Shown one piece after another: positions 1-9,632 of a stretch of 64,000 bases of DNA. Every line of letters starts with the position of its first letter. Position 1 is the first letter of the stretch. Both the position numbers and the translations under genes were made by a program. The notes beneath the pieces are model-generated. The model saw only the letters and a program-made list of their open reading frames with translations. It was not told the DNA's origin and made no database searches. The DNA comes from Paracoccaceae bacterium (GTDB lineage Bacteria; Pseudomonadota; Alphaproteobacteria; Rhodobacterales; Rhodobacteraceae), in the NCBI GenBank assembly GCA_017854585.1, contig JAFMHK010000005.1:72908-136907 (forward strand). The letters run 5' to 3'.

Positions 1-681
1 TGTTCGAACTGCTCAACCACCTGGTTTCAGCCCGGACGCCGCACCGATCAGACTGCGCAGCGGCAAGCAGGCGACACTGCGAAAACCGCACCGCCGCCGG
101 TAGCCCCCCCCGCAGCGACCGAGGCCCCGATCCGCCGCGAGATCGATCCCGCCATGCGTGAAATCCTGCGCGAGGAAGCGGAGCGCGAGGCGAGACTGCG
201 GCGTGCCCCGTCTGAAGCGGTCGAGACCCAAGAAGAGATGCCGCTGACCGAAGCCCCTGACGCGGAAAACCGTGCCCGCCGCCGCGCCGAATTGGACGAT
301 GCCGCTGACGCCTTTTCGGACGCAGCGGAAGTGGCGGCAAGCCGGCCGCGTCGCGATTTGCTACCCGATATCGAGGAAATCAATTCGACGCTGCGCGCAA
401 CGTCAGATCGCGCCGCATCCGAGGCCGAGGCCAGCGATGTGGAAACCATCGATGAGACGCCGCGTCGTCGTCGCGGCGTGCGCATGGGGTTTGGTCTGGT
501 GCTGATTTTCGCGACCGCCATTGTTGCGATCTACGCAAATGCAACAAGCCTTGCCCAGATGGTTCCTGCCCTTGCGGGCCCGATCGACGCACTGGTTGAA
601 CAGTTGAACGCCGCGCGCCTCTTCCTTGACGATATCGCGCAGGGATTGGCCTCGGGCGGCTCCGGCGACACTCAGAACTGA
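1..681 (+). CDS. MJ0042-type zinc-ribbon domain membrane protein (5' truncated)
   Basis: The reading frame is open from base 1 and begins with the residues CSNCSTTWFQP. That is the second half of an MJ0042-type zinc ribbon, whose first CxxC pair and start codon lie before the window. A Pro/Ala and acidic/Arg-rich linker follows. One transmembrane helix lies at about visible residues 162-180 (MGFGLVLIFATAIVAIYANA), just after an Arg cluster, and the tail is short. The likely topology is a cytoplasmic zinc ribbon on a single-pass anchor. The biochemical role of this family is unknown. It is convergent with the next gene and the stop codons overlap by 10 bp. Confidence 0.8.
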   Translation, partial: CSNCSTTWFQPGRRTDQTAQRQAGDTAKTAPPPVAPPAATEAPIRREIDPAMREILREEAEREARLRRAPSEAVETQEEMPLTEAPDAENRARRRAELDDAADAFSDAAEVAASRPRRDLLPDIEEINSTLRATSDRAASEAEASDVETIDETPRRRRGVRMGFGLVLIFATAIVAIYANATSLAQMVPALAGPIDALVEQLNAARLFLDDIAQGLASGGSGDTQN

Positions 682-3299
682 TCAAGCAGACGGCGGAGAT
701 AATCAAGTTCGACGTCAGGCCGGTCCTGTTCGGCCGAACGGCGGCGCAGTTCGTCCAGCAATTCGCGTGACCGACGGAACGCCTCCTCACGGTCTTCGAA
801 CCCTTCGTCAGAATTGAACGCACCGGAATTTCCAGCCTGCCGACCAAGGGGGTCCTGCAACGGCCGATCTTCTTGCATGTTGCCATCAGCCTGACCTTGG
901 CCCGGATCGTCGCCCTGCTCCTGCGCCAGTGCACGGCCAAGTTCGACCATGCCTTCGCGCAACGCTTCCATGGCTTGTGACTGCTGGTCCAGCGCTTCGG
1001 CCAAATCGCCACGCTCCAACGCACGGGCGGCATCATCCATGGCGCGCTCGGCATCATCCAGACGGCTGCGTGCCTCGTCGCCGCCCTCGGTTCCGGCACC
1101 CGGCAGGTTCCGGGCCTGTTCCTCCAGCATCTGGCGCAGGTCTTCTTGCCGTTCCGCAAGACTGCGTCCGTCATTATCGCCGCCTTGACCCTCACCCTGA
1201 TTCTGGCCCGGTTGTTGGCCGGGCTGATTGCCCTGCTGGCCCGGGTTGCCGCCTTGTTGTGGCGGGCCGTCGCCCGGCGGGCCTTGCTGACCGTCCTGCC
1301 CCTGTTGGCCCTGCTGCTGCTGACCTTGCTCCCCCTGCTGGCCCTGCTGGGGGCGTCCCGGGTTGAATTGATCCTGCAGTTCAGAAAAACTTTCGTCGCT
1401 CAACTCCTGCTGATCGCGCAAGGTATCTTGCAGGCCCTCCATCGCCTCTTGGCCGGGGGTGCGGGGGCCATCGCCACCCTCGCCTTGGGTGATCTGCATG
1501 TTTTCCATCATCTGGCGCAGGGCATCCAGCAACTCTTGGGCTTCGGCCATGCGGCCTTGCTGCATCAACTCTTCGATCCGGCGCAACATCTCGTCCAGAT
1601 CGGCTTGGCTCAGTTCCATGGTCTCGCCCGATTGATCACGCTCATCGGTGCCGCTCGGATCTGCATTCTGGGCCAACTGCTGCATGTACTGGTCCATCGC
1701 GTCGCGCAGTTCCTGCATCAACTCCGCGATTTCCTCATCGCTCGCGCCCTGTCGCATTGCCTCGGCCAGCCGATCCTGTGCCCGGCGCAAACGCTCCAGC
1801 GCGTCGGCAAGATCGCCCTCTTCCAACTCGATCGCGGCGCTCCACAATATCTCGGCCACCTGATCACGCGTCTCAAGCGAGATCAGGTCAACCGCGCTTT
1901 CCAGCCGTCGGATCGCGGTACGCACCTGCAAATACACCCCATCATCGTCGAACAGGTCTTCGGGTCGGTTGCTGATCGCACGCAACAATTGCGCAGCACG
2001 GGGCGCGTTCTCGCGGCTCCACAGGAGGTCGCGGCGCATCTCGATCAGGGCGTTCGCCAGCGGGTCGAAGAAGCGGCGCCCGGGCAGGCGGTCGATCTCT
2101 TCCAGTATCGTCCCGATCTGCCCTGCATCATCCACGACCGTCAGGCTCAGGGTCACCGGCAGATTTGCGAACGGGTGCTGCGAAAGGTCCTCGACCAGAA
2201 CCTCGGAAAACGCCTCACGCGACCCCCGGAACGGCAGCGGAAGATCCAGCACAAGCGGCTCCGCCGGTTCAGGCTCCACCGCCAAACCATAGCGGCGATC
2301 GGCAGCTTCAGGGTTCAACCGCAATGTCGCCGCGCCCGACACCACGCCATAATCGTCCTCAGCGGCATAGGTGAACTGCATCTGGCCCGGCGGCACGCCT
2401 TCCATCTCGCCCTCCAACGCGACAGTCGGCGGCGCGTCGGCAATTGCGACGATCTCCCAACTGCGACCGCCTGCGCCCGCTATGCTCAGCGCGCCGGACT
2501 GATCAAGCGTGATGTCCTGCGAAGGCATCGTTGGATCGACATCCACGGGTTCGGCTTCCACCGACTGTGACAGGCTCAGGTCGCCGACCGTGCCATAAAA
2601 CCGGATGGTGATGCGCGATCCTTGGGGGGCTGAAAAGCTCTCGGTCGCGATATCGTTCAGGTAGAGCGATGGCAGCCCGGTATAAAGCGGCGGCTCAACC
2701 CACCCTTCCCAACTTGGGCCACTGGCAATGGCCTGTCCCGGCCCGCCGATTGCAACGTCGCCAACATCACCCACGCGCCAGATCGCCCCGAACAAAAGCG
2801 CCATGACCAAGGCCGTGGCAGCCACATAGCGCAGCGCATAAGGGTCGCGTTCAGACAGCCGCAGGTCAGGGCCGGGCGCATGCGCCAGAGCCGCACGCTC
2901 GGCCATGCGTGCAACATGCGCCGCCCAGACAGATTGCGTGGCGGGGTCATCTGCCCCAACTGCGGGCGTATCCAGCAACGCGCCAATCGGGCGGCCCGGC
3001 ATTGTCCGGTCAAGCCGGTCCAGCGCCTCGCTACGTGTGGGGATCACGAACCGCCGCGCGCCATGAACCAATGCCCAGACAAGCGCCGAGGCCAATACGG
3101 CGACCACGCCCCACAACTGCAGCCGCGTCAGCGCATCGGCCAAGCCAAACGCAAACAGCGCCAGACCCACGAACAGGATCGACCACAGTGGCCAGAATGC
3201 CCGCGTCACGCGTTCCGCTATCATGCCCAGACGCGTAAGCCGCAGGGGCCAGATCAACCGCGACAGCGCGGCATTGATGGTGGATGGCTTCTCGATCAT
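672..3299 (-). CDS. TIGR02302 / DUF4175-family membrane protein
   Basis: This 875-aa protein has an N-terminal membrane part with hydrophobic segments at about residues 36-54, 61-80 and 153-172. A large extracytoplasmic region follows, then a charged helical region rich in Glu, Gln, Met and Arg. At about residues 643-706 there is a low-complexity Gln/Gly/Pro tract. This layout matches the alphaproteobacterial TIGR02302 (DUF4175) family, which has no established function. The start is placed at the ATG preceded by GAAAGGGATC, 37 bp after the lysA stop. An upstream in-frame ATG would run into lysA. The gene is probably co-transcribed with lysA. Confidence 0.85.
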   Translation of the reverse strand: MIEKPSTINAALSRLIWPLRLTRLGMIAERVTRAFWPLWSILFVGLALFAFGLADALTRLQLWGVVAVLASALVWALVHGARRFVIPTRSEALDRLDRTMPGRPIGALLDTPAVGADDPATQSVWAAHVARMAERAALAHAPGPDLRLSERDPYALRYVAATALVMALLFGAIWRVGDVGDVAIGGPGQAIASGPSWEGWVEPPLYTGLPSLYLNDIATESFSAPQGSRITIRFYGTVGDLSLSQSVEAEPVDVDPTMPSQDITLDQSGALSIAGAGGRSWEIVAIADAPPTVALEGEMEGVPPGQMQFTYAAEDDYGVVSGAATLRLNPEAADRRYGLAVEPEPAEPLVLDLPLPFRGSREAFSEVLVEDLSQHPFANLPVTLSLTVVDDAGQIGTILEEIDRLPGRRFFDPLANALIEMRRDLLWSRENAPRAAQLLRAISNRPEDLFDDDGVYLQVRTAIRRLESAVDLISLETRDQVAEILWSAAIELEEGDLADALERLRRAQDRLAEAMRQGASDEEIAELMQELRDAMDQYMQQLAQNADPSGTDERDQSGETMELSQADLDEMLRRIEELMQQGRMAEAQELLDALRQMMENMQITQGEGGDGPRTPGQEAMEGLQDTLRDQQELSDESFSELQDQFNPGRPQQGQQGEQGQQQQGQQGQDGQQGPPGDGPPQQGGNPGQQGNQPGQQPGQNQGEGQGGDNDGRSLAERQEDLRQMLEEQARNLPGAGTEGGDEARSRLDDAERAMDDAARALERGDLAEALDQQSQAMEALREGMVELGRALAQEQGDDPGQGQADGNMQEDRPLQDPLGRQAGNSGAFNSDEGFEDREEAFRRSRELLDELRRRSAEQDRPDVELDYLRRLLDQF

Positions 3300-3336
3300 G
3301 ATCCCTTTCGCGGGCGGTGCGGCGCCACGGATGGCA

Positions 3337-4602
3337 CTATAGCCACTCAGGAACAGTATCGCGATTGATGATCTCGTCAAATGTCGGACGTCGGCGAATG
3401 ACGGCAAATTGATCGCCCTTGACCAATACCTCGGGGATCAGGGGGCGCGTGTTGTACTCGCTCGCCATGACCGCGCCATAGGCGCCCGCCGACCGGAACG
3501 CGACCAGATCACCGGCGGCCACGGGCGGCAAATTGCGCTGTTTCGCAAACGTATCGCCGGATTCGCAGACCGGGCCGACAACATCATAAGGGGTCTGCAC
3601 AACCCCCGGCGCAGGTTCGACAACCGGGATGATGTCATGCCATGCGCCATAAATCGCTGGGCGGAGCAGATCGTTCATCGCTGCATCCAGAATCAGGAAA
3701 TCACGACCTTCGCCATGCTTGACATAGATCGTGCTCGCAACCAGCAGGCCCGCGTTGCCGGAAATCAGCCGCCCCGGTTCGATTTCAACCTCCACGTCCA
3801 GCTCTGCGACGCTTCGCTTGATCAAGTCACCATATTCGATGGGCAGGGGTGGCGCGGTGTTTGACCGCTCGTAAGGAATGCCCAGACCGCCACCCAGATC
3901 AAGCCGCCTGATGGAATGTCCATCCGCACGCAGCTGATGGGTCAACTCCACGACCTTTGCATAGGCCAACTCGAACGGAGCAAGATCGGTCAACTGGCTG
4001 CCGATATGCACGTCGATACCGACCACCTCCAACCCCGGCAGGCGGGCGGCCATGGCATACACCTCGCGCGCACGCGAAATGGGGATACCAAATTTATCGT
4101 CGTATTTCCCGGTCGAGATCTTTTCGTGGGTCTTTGCATCGACATCAGGGTTGATGCGAACGGTGATCGGTGCGGATTTACCCATGCTTGTAGCGACAGC
4201 CGACAACATCTGTAACTCGGGTTCGGATTCCACGTTGAACTGCCGGATCCCCCCCGCCAGAGCCATGCGCATTTCCTCTGCCGTTTTGCCGACGCCTGAA
4301 AACACAATCCGTTCGCCGGGCACGCCAGCCGCGACAGCCCGCGCATATTCGCCGCCCGACACCACATCCATCCCCGCCCCAAGTGACGCCAGATGCGCAA
4401 TCACCGCTTGGTTGGAATTGGACTTCATCGCGAAGCACACAAGATTTTCGACGCCCTCAAGCGCGTCCTTCAGCACCGTGTAATGACGGGTCAGCGTGGC
4501 CGTGGAATAGACGTAGAAAGGGGTTCCGACTGCGGCAGCAATATCGGGCAGAGGCACGTCCTCGGCATACAAAATGCCGTCACGATAGAGAAAATGATCC
4601 AT
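3337..4602 (-). CDS. lysA: diaminopimelate decarboxylase
   Basis: A 421-aa fold-type III PLP enzyme that makes L-lysine from meso-diaminopimelate, the last step of lysine synthesis. The PLP lysine is K60 in CFAMKSNSN. The glycine-rich phosphate loop LDLGGGLGIPY, the EPGR motif and the substrate-specificity motif CESGD are all present. The start is the ATG with GGACAG just upstream, giving the usual family length. The open frame continues much further upstream but does not resemble protein there. It is divergent from the quinone oxidoreductase and leads into the TIGR02302 gene. In related genomes lysA commonly follows argH and a small lipoprotein, but here those lie about 14 kb away. Confidence 0.97.
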   Translation of the reverse strand: MDHFLYRDGILYAEDVPLPDIAAAVGTPFYVYSTATLTRHYTVLKDALEGVENLVCFAMKSNSNQAVIAHLASLGAGMDVVSGGEYARAVAAGVPGERIVFSGVGKTAEEMRMALAGGIRQFNVESEPELQMLSAVATSMGKSAPITVRINPDVDAKTHEKISTGKYDDKFGIPISRAREVYAMAARLPGLEVVGIDVHIGSQLTDLAPFELAYAKVVELTHQLRADGHSIRRLDLGGGLGIPYERSNTAPPLPIEYGDLIKRSVAELDVEVEIEPGRLISGNAGLLVASTIYVKHGEGRDFLILDAAMNDLLRPAIYGAWHDIIPVVEPAPGVVQTPYDVVGPVCESGDTFAKQRNLPPVAAGDLVAFRSAGAYGAVMASEYNTRPLIPEVLVKGDQFAVIRRRPTFDEIINRDTVPEWL

Positions 4603-4698
4603 GGCCTGTCCTTCGTCCGCGCCGGGGGCAGGTAGCATTCTTCTTGCCCTTTTCAAAGGGCCTAAACCAGCGCTAGGTTGCCCCAAAGGGAGACGACA

Positions 4699-5679
4699 AT
4701 GACAACTGCCAAGACCGCGATTATCGAAGCCCACGGTGGGCCGGAACAGTTCCGTATCGTTGACCAACAGATCGGCGAGCCCGGTCCCGGTGAAATTCGC
4801 ATCCGCCACAAGGCGATCGGGCTGAATTTCATCGACGTCTATCAGCGCGCGGGGCTTTACCCGATGACACTTCCACATGCATTGGGCATGGAGGCCGCAG
4901 GCATCATCGAGGCCGTTGGTGACGGCGTGACCCACCTGAAAGTCGGCGACCGCGCCGCCTATGCCGCCACGCCGCCCGGCGCATACACCGAGGCGCGGGT
5001 CATGCCAGCCACGCAGGTTTGCCCCCTTCCCGACGCGATTTCGTTCGACGAAGGCGCGGCCATGATGCTGAAAGGTCTGACCACGCAATATCTTTTCCGC
5101 CGCACCACCCCGATTGCCAAGGGCGACACGGTCTTGTTCCACGCGGCCGCGGGCGGCGTGGGCCTGATTGCTTGCCAATGGGCGAAAAGCGAGGGGATCA
5201 CCCTGATCGGCACCGCCGGCACGGATGAAAAGTGCCAGTTGGCGCTTGATCACGGGGCGACCCATTGCATCAACTACCGCACCGAGGATTGGGTGGCCCG
5301 CGTCAAGGAATTGACTGGCGGCAAGGGCGTGGATGTGGTGATGGACGCCGTTGGTGCGGACACATTCGAAGGTTCACTCGATAGCTTGCGCCCGCTTGGT
5401 TTCATGATTTCGTTTGGCAACGCGTCTGGCCCCGTGCCGCCGTTTTCGGTTGGGCTGCTTGCGCAGAAGGGTAGCCTGAAAATCACGCGCCCGACATTGT
5501 TCACCCACATCGCAGATCATGCGACATGCCAGAAAATGGCACGGGATCTGTTTGAAAAGGTCGAAGTCGGCACAGTCAAGTTGCGGATTGATCAGAGGTT
5601 CCCACTGGCGGATGTCGCCGAAGCGCACCGGGCGCTTGAGGCGCGGAAAACGACAGGCTCAACAATCCTGACCTTGTAG
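4699..5679 (+). CDS. qor: NADPH:quinone oxidoreductase (zinc-free MDR family)
   Basis: A 326-aa medium-chain dehydrogenase/reductase. The N-terminal GroES-like half contains a GLNFIDVYQRAGLYP stretch typical of quinone reductases. The Rossmann half has the nucleotide motif AAAGGVGLIACQW. There is no structural-zinc cysteine cluster, which fits the Qor subfamily rather than alcohol dehydrogenases. It probably reduces quinones or related enones with NADPH in the cytoplasm. The start is the ATG after AAAGGGAGACGACA. An in-frame ATG 21 bp upstream lacks a ribosome-binding site. It is divergent from lysA with a 96-bp shared control region. Confidence 0.9.
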   Translation: MTTAKTAIIEAHGGPEQFRIVDQQIGEPGPGEIRIRHKAIGLNFIDVYQRAGLYPMTLPHALGMEAAGIIEAVGDGVTHLKVGDRAAYAATPPGAYTEARVMPATQVCPLPDAISFDEGAAMMLKGLTTQYLFRRTTPIAKGDTVLFHAAAGGVGLIACQWAKSEGITLIGTAGTDEKCQLALDHGATHCINYRTEDWVARVKELTGGKGVDVVMDAVGADTFEGSLDSLRPLGFMISFGNASGPVPPFSVGLLAQKGSLKITRPTLFTHIADHATCQKMARDLFEKVEVGTVKLRIDQRFPLADVAEAHRALEARKTTGSTILTL

Positions 5680-5682
5680 GGC

Positions 5683-5994
5683 TTACGCCTGCGACGGGCG
5701 GCTGCGGAGATAGAATGCCAACGGCAATCCGCAGCTGACCCCGATGCAGAATGTTGCGGGTATCACGGTCAGCATCCACCAATCGCGGCGTGTCACGACC
5801 TGAGCGATGGCCCAGACCGTTAGCGCAATTGCTGCAATGGTCAGATCCCACACCAGCCCGCTTGTCGCGTTGTTCACGTGCCAGGCATCCACCATCGACA
5901 TCAGCGACCATGTGTTTTCCCGGAACCATGCAATGAAATAATACATGGGCACGATCGCCCCGATGATTGCGAGGGAAAGATAGATAAAGCGCAT
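5683..5994 (-). CDS. DUF2834 family small membrane protein
   Basis: A 103-aa protein with about three hydrophobic segments, near residues 3-20, 46-65 and 74-94. It contains the motif YFIAWFRENTWSLMSMVDAW, characteristic of the DUF2834 family of small integral membrane proteins with no known function. The start ATG follows AGAGGTTCCTC; an ATG 24 bp further upstream is less well supported. It is convergent with the quinone oxidoreductase (3-bp gap) and divergent from the ETF-QO gene. Confidence 0.75.
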   Translation of the reverse strand: MRFIYLSLAIIGAIVPMYYFIAWFRENTWSLMSMVDAWHVNNATSGLVWDLTIAAIALTVWAIAQVVTRRDWWMLTVIPATFCIGVSCGLPLAFYLRSRPSQA

Positions 5995-6173
5995 GAGGAA
6001 CCTCTGTGTTTTCAGCAATAAACCAAGCTAGCCCCGCCTGCGGCCTTGGCTAGCCTGCGACACCATGATGTTGCGTCACAATTGACCCGTGGCGCATAGT
6101 CGCGCTACCCCTCGCCGGAGATTTTTCGTCCGCCCCCAGCAAAACGAGCGGTCGACAGACAAAGGGACCAAGC

Positions 6174-7826
6174 ATGGCCGAGATTGAACGCGAAGCGATG
6201 GAATATGATGTGGTAATCGTGGGTGCGGGGCCTGCGGGCTTGTCTGCCGCGATCCGCCTGAAACAGCTGGATGCCGATTTGAGCGTCGTCGTGCTGGAAA
6301 AAGGGTCCGAGGTCGGTGCGCATATCCTTTCCGGCGCCGTGCTGGACCCGGTGGGCCTGAACGCGTTGATACCCGATTGGAAGGCAAAGGGCGCGCCAAT
6401 CAATGTTCCCGTGCGGGACGATAATTTCTATATGCTCGGCGAAGGCGGTGGCATTCGCATTCCAAACACGCTGATGCCGCCGTTGATGAACAATCATGGC
6501 AATTACATCGTCTCCATGGGCAACGTCTGCCGTTGGATGGCCGAACAGGCCGAGGAACTGGGGGTAGAGATCTTCCCCGGCATGGCCTGTTCGGAAATGG
6601 TTTATGGCGAAAACGGTGAGGTCAAGGGCGTGGTCGCGGGCGAGTTCGGCAAAAACGCCGATGGCACCCCGTCCGACGCTTATGAACCCGGCATGGAACT
6701 GCATGGAAAATACGTGTTTCTCGGTGAAGGCGTGCGCGGGTCACTGACCAAGGAGGTCATGGAAAAATACGACCTTAGCGCAGGTAAGGATCCGCAGAAA
6801 TTCGGCCTCGGAATGAAGGAAATCTGGGAGATCGACCCGGAAAAGCACCGCGAAGGCAGCGTGACCCACACGATGGGTTGGCCACTTGGCAAGAATGCCG
6901 GCGGCGGATCTTTCATCTATCATCTTGAGAACAATCAGGTTTACGTGGGTTTCGTCGTTCACCTAAACTATGAGAACCCGTATCTCTCCCCCTACATGGA
7001 ATTCCAGAGGTTCAAGCATCACCCGATGGTGGCCGAACTGCTGAAGGGCGGCAAACGCGTGGCTTACGGCGCGCGCGCCATTTCCGAAGGCGGTTGGCAG
7101 TCCATGCCCAAGGCCGTGGCCCCCGGTGTGGCGCTGCTTGGGTGTGGCGTTGGGCTTGTGAACGTGCCGCGCATCAAGGGCAACCACAACGCGATGCTAT
7201 CGGGAATGGAGGCTGCGGAAGCGGCCCATACCGCCATCAAGGACGGTCGCGCCGGTGATGCCTTGGTTGCCTATGACGCGGCCCTGCGGAGCGGGCCGAT
7301 CTCCAAGGACCTCAAGCGGGTGCGCAACGTGAAACCCCTGTGGTCGCGCTATGGCCTTCTGGGCGGGCTGGTCTTGGGCGGCATGGACATGTGGACAGCC
7401 AACATCACTGGCTGGAACCCGTTCGGCACGTTGAAGCACGGCAAGTCCGATGCCGAGGCCACAGGCAAGGCCGCGAAGTTCAAGCCGATCGACTATCCGA
7501 AACCGGATGGCAAGCTGTCCTTCGACCGTTTGACCAACGTCAGCTTCTCGATGACCAACCACGAGGAAAGCCAGCCTGCGCATCTGAAGCTGAAGGATCC
7601 TTCGGTGCCGATTTCCGTCAACCTGCCGCAATATGCCGAACCCGCGACCCGCTATTGTCCCGCCGGTGTCTATGAAGTCGTGGAAGAGGCCGGCAACGAC
7701 CCGCGCTTTGTCATCAACTTTCAGAACTGCGTGCACTGCAAGACCTGCGATATCAAGGATCCGTCGCAAAACATCGTCTGGACGGTTCCGCAGGGTGGCG
7801 ATGGGCCGAATTATCCAAACATGTGA
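6174..7826 (+). CDS. etfD: electron transfer flavoprotein-ubiquinone oxidoreductase
   Basis: A 550-aa ETF-QO. It passes electrons from acyl-CoA and other dehydrogenases, collected by ETF, through FAD and a 4Fe-4S cluster into the ubiquinone pool at the inner membrane. The FAD-binding GAGPAGLSAA motif lies at about residues 17-26. The C-terminal cluster ligands are C495, C519, C522 and C525, the last three in NCVHCKTC. The length is normal and the start has AAAGGGA upstream. The ETF subunits themselves are not in this window. Confidence 0.96.
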   Translation: MAEIEREAMEYDVVIVGAGPAGLSAAIRLKQLDADLSVVVLEKGSEVGAHILSGAVLDPVGLNALIPDWKAKGAPINVPVRDDNFYMLGEGGGIRIPNTLMPPLMNNHGNYIVSMGNVCRWMAEQAEELGVEIFPGMACSEMVYGENGEVKGVVAGEFGKNADGTPSDAYEPGMELHGKYVFLGEGVRGSLTKEVMEKYDLSAGKDPQKFGLGMKEIWEIDPEKHREGSVTHTMGWPLGKNAGGGSFIYHLENNQVYVGFVVHLNYENPYLSPYMEFQRFKHHPMVAELLKGGKRVAYGARAISEGGWQSMPKAVAPGVALLGCGVGLVNVPRIKGNHNAMLSGMEAAEAAHTAIKDGRAGDALVAYDAALRSGPISKDLKRVRNVKPLWSRYGLLGGLVLGGMDMWTANITGWNPFGTLKHGKSDAEATGKAAKFKPIDYPKPDGKLSFDRLTNVSFSMTNHEESQPAHLKLKDPSVPISVNLPQYAEPATRYCPAGVYEVVEEAGNDPRFVINFQNCVHCKTCDIKDPSQNIVWTVPQGGDGPNYPNM

Positions 7827-7934
7827 TCAACTCTACATCAGTTGACGTGTTTACGGGGCGTCCGGTGGGCGCCCCGCATTGCCTTGGCGCAAGACGTCTC
7901 CTAGGTTCGTGACAACCACTTTGGGAGACATCAC

Positions 7935-9632
7935 ATGACCCGCTGCCTGCGTGCCGGTTTACTTGCCCTGATCTTGTCAGGTGGCAGCCTGACATCCGGT
8001 GTTGCACAAGAGGTGCAGGGCGGGCTTGCCGGCGCCTATCTTGCCGCCCGTGCGGCCGTTCTGGAAGGCCACCACCGCGAGGCAGCGCTTTATTTCGACC
8101 GTGCGCTCGAACGCGACCCAGAGAACCAGACACTGATCGGCAACGCCATGTTCGCCCATGCCGCATTGGGTGATTGGGTCCGCGCGGTCGAGATTGCCGC
8201 AATGGTTCCCGATGATGCTGACGGGCGGGGCGTCGTCGACCTTGTCAATCTCGTCGACCTGATGCGCAGCGATAACCTTGCCGCCGCCTTGGCCCAGATC
8301 GAGGCCGGTCATGGGGCAGGTCCGTTGATTGATGGGCTGGCACTTGGTTGGCTTCACCTTGGCGAAGGCAACATGAGCCGCGCAACCGAGGCGTTCGAGG
8401 CCGTCGCCGCAGACCCCGTGCTGGCCGGTATGGCGTGGTATCATCTGGGCTTGGCGCGCGCCGCCGTGGGCGATTTCGAAGGGGCCGAAGCGATCTTCTC
8501 TGGCGAGGCGGTCGGCCCCCTGCAGGCAACGGAACGCAGCGTGCGGGCCCATGCGGAAATTCTGGTCCAGTTGGATCGCGCCGACGCCGCGCTGGAACTG
8601 CTGGATATATCCACAGCACTCATTCCCGATCCCGCGCTACTTGCGCTGCGCGAACAGATCGCTGCCGGCGAAACCGGGGCCTATGATTTCGTCGTCAGCC
8701 CGCGCGAAGGTCTGGCCGAGGTGTTTCATACGATCGCCCGTGGGCTTGGAACCGAAAGCGGGGCCAGCCTGACGCTGCTTTATGCACGGGCCGCTCATGT
8801 GATCGACCCCGACCACACCGAAGCGGTAATGTACGCCGGTGAAATCCTGCTGCAAGGCGAACAGTACGACTTGGCGGCGGATACCTTCGCATCGGTCCCC
8901 CCTACAAACCGCCAATACCCCGAGGCGCAGATGGGCTTGGCTGATGCGTTGGCCGCGCAAGATCGCGTGCCCGAGGCGGTCGACGTGCTGCGCTCCGTCG
9001 CCGATGCCAACCCGTCACTGGCGACGATTCAGGCGGCGCTGGGCGACATGCTGCGCCGCAACGACCAATGCGCCGAGGCGATTGACGCCTACACCGCCGC
9101 GCTGGACTTGGTCGACACCAGCCAGCCGCGCTATTGGTTCGTCTACTACACCCGCGCGATCTGCAATCATGAACTGGATAACTGGGATCCTGCCGAAGCT
9201 GATTTCCGCCGCGCATTGGAATTGAACCCGGACCAGCCCAACGTGTTGAACTACCTTGGCTATTCCCTTGTAGAGCAGCGGCGCAACTTCGACGAGGCCT
9301 TGGGCATGATCCAACGCGCCGTGGCAGCGCGCCCGGATAGCGGGTTCATCGTGGATTCGCTTGGCTGGGTCTACTATCGGCTGGGCCGCTATGAAGAGGC
9401 GGTGGAACCGATGGAACGCGCTGTCGAACTTGAACCAAACGATCCCGTCATCAACGACCATCTGGGCGATGTCTACTGGATGGTCGGACGCCGCCGCGAG
9501 GCTGAATTCCAATGGCATCGCGCCCTGTCCTTCAACCCCGAGGAGGACGAAGCCGCGCGTATCCGCCGCAAGCTGGATGTGGGTCTGGATATCGTGCTTG
9601 CCGAGGAATCACAGGCCGAAGGTACACAGTGA
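7935..9632 (+). CDS. exported tetratricopeptide-repeat protein
   Basis: A 565-aa protein with a Sec signal peptide at about residues 1-25 (cleavage probable after GVAQ), followed by tandem TPR units throughout. The clearest are in the last 180 residues (LNYLGYSL, DSLGWVYYRLGRYEEA, DHLGDVYWMVGRRREA). TPR proteins act as assembly scaffolds, so this one is likely periplasmic or attached to the outer membrane. No enzymatic motif is visible. Its TGA overlaps the GTG start of ispE, so the two are translationally coupled. This pairing with etfD upstream is familiar from Rhodobacterales, but no function is known to me. Confidence 0.85.
   Translation: MTRCLRAGLLALILSGGSLTSGVAQEVQGGLAGAYLAARAAVLEGHHREAALYFDRALERDPENQTLIGNAMFAHAALGDWVRAVEIAAMVPDDADGRGVVDLVNLVDLMRSDNLAAALAQIEAGHGAGPLIDGLALGWLHLGEGNMSRATEAFEAVAADPVLAGMAWYHLGLARAAVGDFEGAEAIFSGEAVGPLQATERSVRAHAEILVQLDRADAALELLDISTALIPDPALLALREQIAAGETGAYDFVVSPREGLAEVFHTIARGLGTESGASLTLLYARAAHVIDPDHTEAVMYAGEILLQGEQYDLAADTFASVPPTNRQYPEAQMGLADALAAQDRVPEAVDVLRSVADANPSLATIQAALGDMLRRNDQCAEAIDAYTAALDLVDTSQPRYWFVYYTRAICNHELDNWDPAEADFRRALELNPDQPNVLNYLGYSLVEQRRNFDEALGMIQRAVAARPDSGFIVDSLGWVYYRLGRYEEAVEPMERAVELEPNDPVINDHLGDVYWMVGRRREAEFQWHRALSFNPEEDEAARIRRKLDVGLDIVLAEESQAEGTQ

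Noticed and set aside
1146-2570. A 474-codon plus-strand ORF with a Leu/Ala/Val-rich, membrane-like segment
   Set aside because: It is the antisense of the Gln/Gly-rich TIGR02302 gene. Reversed CAG/GGC-type codons give Leu and Ala, so the apparent membrane helices are an artefact.
4603-5265. Upstream extension of lysA by about 220 codons
   Set aside because: It lies opposite the quinone oxidoreductase coding region, has no family similarity, and the chosen ATG already gives the standard length and N-terminus.
7854-7876. Hairpin CGGGGCG / CGCCCCG after ETF-QO
   Set aside because: It has a 7-bp stem without a T-run. It is too weak to call a terminator in GC-rich DNA.
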